NCBI GenBank assembly: GCA_905221605.1
Contig: CAJNDS010000327.1
Span: 48,501-112,500 of the forward strand
DNA from: Symbiodinium natans
Lineage: Eukaryota > Sar > Dinophyceae > Suessiales > Symbiodiniaceae
Reading direction: 5' to 3'
DNA: 64,000 nt
In this document: piece after piece, positions 57,417-64,000 of the stretch
How positions within the stretch are numbered: the stretch's first letter is position 1
Layout: each line of letters starts with the position of its first letter
Program-made: the position numbers and the translations under genes
The notes under the pieces: model-generated
What the model saw: only the letters and a program-made list of their open reading frames with translations
Told to the model about the DNA's origin: nothing
Databases searched by the model: none

Positions 57417-60392
57417 GACCAACAACAAAGTTTCACCAAGGAGCAGCTGGGGGTCGCCGAAGGTGTCATCCCAGAGTCTGATGAATTCGTGACTGATGCA
57501 ATCGCTGAGTGGGTGAGGGGGCGACGCGCGGGTGCAAAACACGCGCCGCGCCCGCGTGAAGCCAAAGAGCGCCGACTCAACTTTGCCGACTTCAATGTGG
57601 GCGGCCAGACCTTGGAGACTGTCGATGCGGCAACAAATGAATATGACGTCGTTATGGTGCAAGAGGTTGCTAGAGGGGAGGCGGGGTGGCATGAGTATGA
57701 CACAACACACTTTCACTGGCTGGTTTGGAGACATGCTGACAAGTGGAGGGGGCAGGCGGTTGGGGTGAGCCATGACATTTGGGACTGCTTTCCCCAACGG
57801 GCGGGGGCGAAACATGGCCTTTGGGTTGTGTGTCGGCTGCAAGATGGGGGGAGGTTGGTGATTGGGAATTTACATGCACCCACAGGAGTGACGCACCAGC
57901 AGTACGCCCTGGCCGTCGAGGACTTTGTGACTGCGCACCCTGTGAAGCGCAAAGGGCTGCCACACGTGGTGGGTGTCGACGCCAACGAAAAGCTGGCCTG
58001 GGTGGGGGATGAGGCTGGGGTTGCTGACCTGAATCACGGGTCCCACAATCGTGAGACGCTTGAGGAGCAGTTTCGCCGGTTGTTGCTCCGTCCTCTCCCT
58101 CCCGAACCGGATCATCGCAATGCCCCCACTCACTTTCCATGGGATGTCACGCGGGAGGGGAGGCAAATCGATGGGGTGTGGGTGGGATGGGTTGTGGCTG
58201 ATGGCCTTTCCTTCCGGCCGGAGAAGCGCCACATTGTCAACACTGATCATGCGCTGCTGCAGTGGCGGGTGAAGATCGGGAGGGGCAAAAGGCGGGAGTG
58301 GCTGACGGGGGGAGGGGCTCGCTGGGTGCATGACCCGGAGCGGGTGGCGGTGGCGGACATTCGGGGGGTCGGGGACATTATAGGACTGGCGCGCACTACA
58401 ACAAGCCGACGTGGTACCCACGAGTACAAGGACACGGACAGTGTGCTTGAGGCCATTGATCGAGCACACCTCCTACCGCATGAACCGAAGCTTTGGAAAG
58501 AAGTCCACAAGCGTCGAAGGAGGGCGCGTCGCAGATGGGAGCAACAGCGGGTGGCCCGCATCTTGGAGGGCGACTGGGGGGCCTACCGAGCTCGGCAAAT
58601 GCAACGTCAACGACGGGCGGGGTGGTGGGGGAAACTCCTTGAGGAGCGCACGGGCGAGCAGCTCGCCACAGACATCAAGCTGCACCTCGAGGCCAAAGTC
58701 TGGGACCCCGACCTGGACTGGAATAAGGAGCTCCGAGCGATGATAGACAGGGTACCCTGTGACGTGAACAACTGGAGGCCCTTTGAGTCCACGGATGTGG
58801 GGAGGGAGCTGGAAAAGATGAAGCGCCGGGCAGCTGCTGGGCCTGATGGAGTTGGAGTAGACCTTCTGTGGCATGTCCATGCGCGGGGTGATGGGGTGCT
58901 GGCTGAAATTGCCAATTCCGTTGTGCGAGGTGAGGGGGGTGACGATGGGTGGGACCATAGCCTGCTCGCGCTCCTCCCCAAGATCGAGCACCCGGGGGGG
59001 CCGAATGACCTTAGGCCAATTGCAGTGTCGAGCGCCATGATGAAGCTGGTGATTCGCATGACCATGCACCGTTGTTTTCCTCTTCTTCGTGTTCCTTCAT
59101 CCGTCAGTGCCTGCGGCAAACAACGTCAGGCAGCGGACCTGTTGGGGGTGATGACAAGGCTCAGGGACATGTCTCGTGAATGGCGCATTCCCCTGTTGGT
59201 GGCAAAGCTGGACGTGAGTGGGGCGTTTGACAATGTACGCCGAATGGCGGTCGCGGAGCATCTTATGCAAGGGCTGGGGGAATATCCTGTAGAGCTTCGC
59301 TTCCTGCTGCAGCAGCTCGGGGAGAACGTGCTTGAGGGGATGGCGCCTGGGGGTGAAAAACTAGTAGTCCATGCCAACAAGGGCATCAGGCAGGGGTCCC
59401 CAGAGTCGGCGGAGATCTTTGGGATGCTCATGACGCTGGCTGTCGAGGACGCTCTTGAGGACGCCCGGTGGCCTGCCTTTCGGGGAGCAATGGAGGACCT
59501 GCCGGTTGCGGTCGTAGTGTACCAGGATGATGTATTCCTGTGGGATGATGACCCGCACGTGCTCGAGCAGAAGATTCGCATCATCGCTGAGAAGATCGCT
59601 CGCTTAGGACTTTCGCTTTCCCCCACCAAGACTGCTGTTGCTGCCTCTGTGGCGTACGAGGGGCGCATGATGTTGGACGTCATGGGGCAGCAGGTGACGG
59701 TTGGCAATTCCATCCGGGCGCTGGGGGTGCTGTTCGATTTCCAGGGGGGCTCGGGGGGCCAAGCCGCTGAGATGTTGCAACGAGCAAGCAACGCGGCGTG
59801 GGCTCATGATGATCTGCTCCGGGGCCAGGGGAGTCGAGCAGCTAAAGCTGCCATGGTGAGGAGCTTGGTGGAGGGCACGTTCACGTGGGGGGCGGGGGCG
59901 TTGCACTGGCCCCAGGAGCAGCTGCAAAAGGCGAACACTGTTCAACTACAGGTGCTCCGCCGGGCGTTCCGCTTGGGAAGGAAGAGGGGGGAGGACTGGA
60001 TGGGGTGGAATGCACGCACGCTCCGGGATGTGAGGGCTTGGGTTGCAATGGCGAAAGTTGAGAGGTGGTCGGCGAAAGTCCTGCGACTGCAGCACCAGCT
60101 GCTGGGGCACTGGCAGAGGCAAAGGGAGGGAGGGGAACTTGGGTTGGCTGCTCGCATGTTGGGGTGGCGGAGCCTGCGGTGGTGGCATGCTGAGCAGAAT
60201 CTCTCCTTTGGGATGAGACACCCCGGCCGCTTCTATCCAGATAATGTTGAACGACAGGTTGCCGAAACATTCGGTGATGATTGGCCCCTCCTTGCACAGG
60301 ATCGGGTTGGGTGGGCGGCGACACTGCCGAGATGGCTGGCACGATGGGATGCTCGGTGGTGCCGGGGAAGACAGCATTCTCTACCATGGTGA
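57417..60392 (+). CDS. Retrotransposon ORF2: EEP endonuclease and reverse transcriptase
   Basis: It is open from the codon after the ORF1 TGA and in the same frame. No ATG lies near the start; a GTG at 57489 is used here for numbering (967 aa). Residues about 30-270 are an exonuclease-endonuclease-phosphatase domain: VMVQEVARGE, VIGNLHAPTG, VVGVDANEKL, VNTDHALLQW. Residues about 490-760 are the reverse transcriptase: LRPIAVSSAMMK, LDVSGAF (Asp575), GIRQGSPESAEIFG, VVVYQDDVFLWDD (Asp680, Asp681) and LSLSPTKTAV. A basic Trp-rich C-terminal region follows; no RNase H is seen. It nicks target DNA and copies element RNA in place. All catalytic motifs are present, so this ORF may be active although ORF1 is broken. 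Confidence 0.85.
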   Translation, partial: DQQQSFTKEQLGVAEGVIPESDEFVTDAIAEWVRGRRAGAKHAPRPREAKERRLNFADFNVGGQTLETVDAATNEYDVVMVQEVARGEAGWHEYDTTHFHWLVWRHADKWRGQAVGVSHDIWDCFPQRAGAKHGLWVVCRLQDGGRLVIGNLHAPTGVTHQQYALAVEDFVTAHPVKRKGLPHVVGVDANEKLAWVGDEAGVADLNHGSHNRETLEEQFRRLLLRPLPPEPDHRNAPTHFPWDVTREGRQIDGVWVGWVVADGLSFRPEKRHIVNTDHALLQWRVKIGRGKRREWLTGGGARWVHDPERVAVADIRGVGDIIGLARTTTSRRGTHEYKDTDSVLEAIDRAHLLPHEPKLWKEVHKRRRRARRRWEQQRVARILEGDWGAYRARQMQRQRRAGWWGKLLEERTGEQLATDIKLHLEAKVWDPDLDWNKELRAMIDRVPCDVNNWRPFESTDVGRELEKMKRRAAAGPDGVGVDLLWHVHARGDGVLAEIANSVVRGEGGDDGWDHSLLALLPKIEHPGGPNDLRPIAVSSAMMKLVIRMTMHRCFPLLRVPSSVSACGKQRQAADLLGVMTRLRDMSREWRIPLLVAKLDVSGAFDNVRRMAVAEHLMQGLGEYPVELRFLLQQLGENVLEGMAPGGEKLVVHANKGIRQGSPESAEIFGMLMTLAVEDALEDARWPAFRGAMEDLPVAVVVYQDDVFLWDDDPHVLEQKIRIIAEKIARLGLSLSPTKTAVAASVAYEGRMMLDVMGQQVTVGNSIRALGVLFDFQGGSGGQAAEMLQRASNAAWAHDDLLRGQGSRAAKAAMVRSLVEGTFTWGAGALHWPQEQLQKANTVQLQVLRRAFRLGRKRGEDWMGWNARTLRDVRAWVAMAKVERWSAKVLRLQHQLLGHWQRQREGGELGLAARMLGWRSLRWWHAEQNLSFGMRHPGRFYPDNVERQVAETFGDDWPLLAQDRVGWAATLPRWLARWDARWCRGRQHSLPW

Positions 60393-60586
60393 TGGCTATG
60401 TTGAAACTCTCTGGGGTGACTACTACATGGGGGGCGTCGTGAACCGCTGTTGCTGGGGGTGAAACACTTTGGTGGCTTGCACATGGGTGGTTACCTTGGG
60501 GAGGGATGATGTCAATCAGTTGCCTTGTTTCCTTTTGAGAACGGTGTGATCGGCATGTTTCATTTTGAGAACGATGTGATCGGCAT

Positions 60587-63500
60587 GTGAGCACGTGGGG
60601 TGTGAATGGGCAATGTGTCTTGCGAGCTTTCTGGCTTTGCTTTCTTGCTTTCTTCCCTGCGCTCCCCTTGCTTGTTGGCACTGTGCCCATGGCAGTGGTG
60701 ATGGCCAAATGTGTCGTGACCGCGCTGGTGCTGGCGGCGAGGGTGGGAGAATGTGTTCCTGGACGTGGCGTTTGGGATGGGCATGGTGGAGGTGAAGGCC
60801 ATGGACGGCAAGGTGCTGGACGTGATGACGGGCGAGCACGGGGACGCGAACGTGGCAATGAACCAGGACAAGAACGCGAAGGTGGACACAACCGAGGGGA
60901 CGAGCAAGGTTCAAGTGGGAGGTGGACAGCAGGGGAATGGCGCGCGGACTCTTGGCGTGGTGGCGAGTGGCGGTGGTGTGCACAGTGGGATGGGGCGACA
61001 CAGGAGGACGCCTTGTGGGAGGATGGGAGGATTCCCACGTGGACGCCGACGACGGGGACGTTGCCTGCAGATGGCCCGGGGGCGATGGGAACTGCGCCGA
61101 CGAACACTATCCCAAGCTCCAGTGGTGGGGGACTGCCTGCTGAAGCTGATGCTCCACGCGCTGGTGGGACTACGTCGTGGCCTTTGCCTTCGAGTTCGGG
61201 TGGTGTGGGGAGTGGGTGTGCTACTTCTTCGTCCTCGACTTCGGCAAGGGAGGGTGGGGGCTTGAGGAGTGGACTACATGATGGCCGTGATCTACGCAAT
61301 CTTCGTGCTGCCCAGGAACGTCGGCTACGTGAACTGATTTGGGAAGAAGCTCTGCGGTCGCACGCGTTGAGGGAAGCCGCCATCAAGGAGGGCATCCCGA
61401 CCTCAGTTGTGGATGCTGCAGTCGGACGTGGGGTGGAAGCGGAGAGGTCACCGGAGTCCTCTCAACCACAACATCCCGCGCCTCCTGGGCTTGGTTCGGC
61501 AACAGCACCACCAACTTCGATGTGGGGGGGAACCGCCTTCATCTCGGACTGCTCGGGGTGGACACAGCGGCAGTGGGAGGATTGGCTGGCTACCTCTCAA
61601 CCCTGGATTCCTCGAGTTCGAAGAGGTGACCAAACCAGGCCGGGCGTGGACCGCTGGACGGGGAGAACGGGGCAGAGGTGGAGTGCAAGTACCGACCGCG
61701 GACCTCCACAAGCAGATGACCCGGGACATGCTGGCGAAGGACGACCACCGAGGGATGAGCCACCGCGGGGAGCAACACCACCACATGATGAACACGTGCC
61801 GCTCTTTTGGGAGGCTGGAGGGACAGGATGTGGAGGTGGAAATGGTGTGCAAACTCCCTCTGCGCCACATGATGGAGGAGAGAGTGGGGCGACGACATGG
61901 GTGGAGATTCCGGTGATGGAAGCTGAGGAGACGCCGCCTGACCACCACGACCACACTGGCGATTATGCGGACGTGGACTGCAACAACCTCGTGGGGGAGA
62001 ATGACGACAAGCCGGAGGGGGTGTCCACGCAGGGGGAGGGCACCAGCTGGGGGGCGAACTGGAAAGATCATCGTGATGCTCGATGGTGGGCTGGGGGACA
62101 AGGACCACAGCGTACTGGCAAGCGGCGACAGCGAGTTGCTGACTGGCTGGAAGGGACGTGGAAACCAGCTTGGAGGATTGCCCAGGAAAAGCAAGCAGAC
62201 AGGGGGCGGGCAATGAGGGAGATGGTGCGGCGGGAGCTGGAAGCCTACATTGCGGAGCAGCGTGTGCCATTACCGCCCGTGCAGCCGAACGCGGTGGGGC
62301 CGACCCCAAGCGGTGGGGCGACACAAGCGGAGGATGCGGAGGAGTTCTACGTCAACGAGCTCCTCAAGCCGGACCATGAGCAGGACTGGGTGGCGGGGGT
62401 GGACAGATGGGTCGGGCCTTTGCCACCGGAACCAACTGACGAGCAACCGGTGATCACGGACCAGGCCGAGCTGGATCGCATCATGGCGCAGAAGCAGGCG
62501 GAGCGGCAACGAGTGATGATGGGGGCGGGGGTGTCCTACTACGCGGAAAGTGCTGGTGGTGGGGCGTCTTCGTCCAGTACGAGTGGTGCTGATCCACGGG
62601 ATGGTGCCGGTCTACAGGGAGGTGCTGTTCTACAGGGAGGTGCTGAACTACAGGGTGGAGCCGCTCTACAAGGAGGTCACGCACCACAAGGAGGTCCAGC
62701 GGATCCACATGGCGTTCCTCAGGGAGGTGCTGTTCTACAAGGAGGTGCTGAGCTACAGGGTGGGCCCGCTCTACAAGGAGGTCACGCCCTACAAGGAGGT
62801 CCAGCGGATCCACATGGAGTTCCTCATGCACATGGGGGGCCACCACATGGGACGTCTAGTGAAGTTGGGGGTGAAGATGTACCTCTGGCGCCGGTGGAAC
62901 CAGACGAGATGGAGGTGAAGGATTGGGACCCGCAAGAGGCGGACCATAGTGGGCTGATGCAACATGAGTTGGTGATGAGGCGCATCAATGAGGCCCGCCA
63001 GTTGGAGGACGCGCAGGGGGAGGTGGACGCAGCACTGGAGATGATGAGGGAGCAGCTTGACAGGCACGGGTGGAAGGGGTGCTGCCGGAACTACGCTGGG
63101 GAGTTCGCCGATGGGTGGAAGAAGAACGTCGGGGTGTGCACTTTATGCAGCGGATACTCCAGCGCATCGAGGTGGAGGTCTTGGGGTGTCGAGGGGTGGA
63201 GCTTCCCCGTGAACGGCGTCCTCGGGATGTTATGGGGGAGGCGAGGGCTGTAGCGTGGGCGAGGCAATTTCGGGACCGACTCGCGCGCATCGCGCGGAGG
63301 GAAGCCCAGATCTCAGCGCCGAGGGGGAGATCGCGTTCGCCGAGAGTGGAAGCAGCATCGTCGTCATCGAGACCTACAAGTACAATGGCGGTGGGACATG
63401 GGGAGATGGTGGTCAATGACGGGGTGCTCGCGGTGGAGAATGAGTTGCTGGCGGTTGAGGATGGGCTGCTGGCGGTTGTGGATGGCACGCTCGCGGTTGC

Positions 63501-64000
63501 GGAGGGGTCGCTGGAAAGTGTTGGGACATCCACAGAAGTGATGGTGGTGGCCAATGAGGGGGAGGAGGCGGCTAGTGGAGGTGGTGGGAGGGCTGGCGAA
63601 GCTCGTGGAGGTGAAGTTCGTGGAAGTAATGGGGACGAGGAAGCGGACAGTGACGCCACCACGCTGCTTGAGTTCCCCTTGCCGTTATTCTGGACCGCAT
63701 CGCCGAGTACAAGCACTACGTCCTCGAACCCCTCGACCTTGCCTACACCGGGGGCGTCCTCTACTACGACTGGGTCGTCCTCTACTACTGGATGGTCTTC
63801 TACCACATCGGGGGCGTCCTCCACGTTGACGTTGTTCCGGACTACATCGCCGAGTATCAGCACTACCTCCGCGAACTCACCGGCCTTGTCTACGCCGGGG
63901 GAGTTCTCTCCTACGACTGGGTCGTCCTCTACTACTGGGTCGTCTTCTACCACATCGGGGGCGTCTCCTACCACTTCGAGGGCGTTTCCTACCACAGCGA
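60587..64000 (+). CDS. Third ORF of the element, frameshifted, unknown function
   Basis: Frame 2 is open from about 60587 (first ATG 60689) to a TAG at 63251-63253. From about 63100 a better continuation is in frame 3 (ATG 63144), open to the window end: QRILQRIEVEVLGCRGVELP, AWARQFRDRLARIARREAQ, then acidic LAVE-type repeats and a Ser/Thr-rich tail. The protein is mostly Gly/Pro/Ser/Trp-rich. It has a helical charged part (QEKQADRGRAMREMVRRELE; MQHELVMRRINEARQLEDAQ) and LQGGA/PQGG repeats (about 62610-62830). No known domain is recognised. It may be an accessory ORF of the LINE or part of a second element inserted behind it. Truncated by the window edge. Confidence 0.5.
62615..62828 (+). repeat. 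Two-copy tandem repeat of about 105 bp in ORF3
   Basis: Each copy contains GGAGGTGCTGTTCTAC, CCGCTCTACAAGGAGGTCAC and AGGTCCAGCGGATCCACATG. The frame is kept, giving repeated LQGGA and ADPHGVP. Confidence 0.85.
63693..63998 (+). repeat. Tandem repeat of about 150 bp at the window end
   Basis: ATCGCCGAGTACAAGCACTA and ATCGCCGAGTATCAGCACTA start two copies; each contains GACTGGGTCGTCCTCTACTA. All frames of the + strand remain open across it. Confidence 0.8.

Larger units (their letters stand above)
55790..64000 (+). mobile_element. Non-LTR (LINE-type) retrotransposon, 3' end outside the window
   Basis: An abrupt switch to GC-rich, G-rich + strand sequence with three consecutive + strand ORFs: a broken RRM-like ORF1, an EEP endonuclease plus reverse transcriptase ORF2, and a third low-complexity ORF. 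The order ORF1, EEP, RT is that of L1/CRE-distant LINE clades. The 5' boundary is put just after the last R array; target duplications cannot be checked. Confidence 0.8.

Noticed and set aside
55818-57842. 674-codon open frame on the - strand
   Set aside because: It lies opposite ORF1 and ORF2 in strongly G-biased coding DNA and is rich in Pro, Ser and Arg with no recognisable domain. It is a shadow frame.
59881-61395. 504-codon open frame on the - strand
   Set aside because: It is opposite the end of ORF2 and start of ORF3, Pro/Ser/His-rich, without motifs; a shadow of the + strand composition.
1-64000. tRNA, rRNA or snRNA genes
   Set aside because: No cloverleaf-like or conserved rRNA segments were recognised on reading; a covariance-model scan was not possible.

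Overview
The window looks like nuclear DNA of a dinoflagellate, or a close alveolate relative. I infer this from five things seen in the sequence. (1) There are dozens of interstitial arrays of the plant/alveolate telomere heptamer TTTAGGG (CCCTAAA on the other strand). (2) Everything I can support as coding lies on the + strand. (3) Introns use GC donors as well as GT, and several are made of short terminal-inverted-repeat elements flanked by target-site duplications (introner-like). (4) A hidden gene encodes a C-x8-C-x5-C-x3-H zinc finger in a cysteine-rich context that I recall as typical of dinoflagellate proteins. (5) There are intronless tandem-duplicate genes with a pyrimidine tract plus AG just before the ATG, and a long EEP-RT LINE. 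The species cannot be named.

Layout. Positions 1-9.9 kb hold telomere-like arrays, hairpin elements, low-complexity tracts and a few short exon-like segments. Positions 10.0-15.7 kb hold two nearly identical intronless genes (656 and 660 aa) for membrane-anchored pectinacetylesterase/Notum-like hydrolases, plus the relic 3' tail of a third copy. Positions 15.9-55.8 kb hold more than sixty telomere-like arrays in both orientations, at least eight families of short inverted-repeat elements, and between them short open segments bounded by plausible splice sites. The best are a six-exon CCCH zinc-finger gene (34738-36489), two exons of a family-32-like glycosyltransferase (53933-55306), a three-exon gene (40699-41054) and several two-exon genes with matching phases (27466-27776, 32259-32566, 39474-39842, 42932-43267). 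Positions 55.8-64.0 kb hold a GC-rich non-LTR retrotransposon with a broken ORF1, an intact EEP-RT ORF2 and a long third ORF that runs off the window.

How it fits together. Most telomere-like arrays seem to sit inside introns. TTTAGGG arrays often begin flush at an exon end as GTTTAGGG, so the repeat itself supplies a GT donor. CCCTAAA arrays often finish a few bases before a CAG, TAG or GAG acceptor. The two intronless loci (the esterase pair and the retrotransposon) are the only long stretches without arrays. In the zinc-finger gene, four of five introns consist of a 4-bp target duplication beginning GC plus an element ending in AG, so excision restores the original reading frame. Two arrays are themselves flanked by 7-bp direct repeats, as if telomeric DNA had been inserted. 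Element families used below: A = TA-CTTGGAGG...CCTCCAAG-TA; B = CTTGGAAGCCC ends; C = GGGATGTTCCCCC ends; D = AGGGTCCAT ends; E = GCCCAGAGAGCCC ends; F = GTTTNCGAAA ends; G = CTTNGTCATAGTTGGG ends, 4-bp TSD; H = CCTAGTAGT...ACAACTAAG, 4-bp TSD. Arrays are called F (TTTAGGG on +) or R (CCCTAAA on +).
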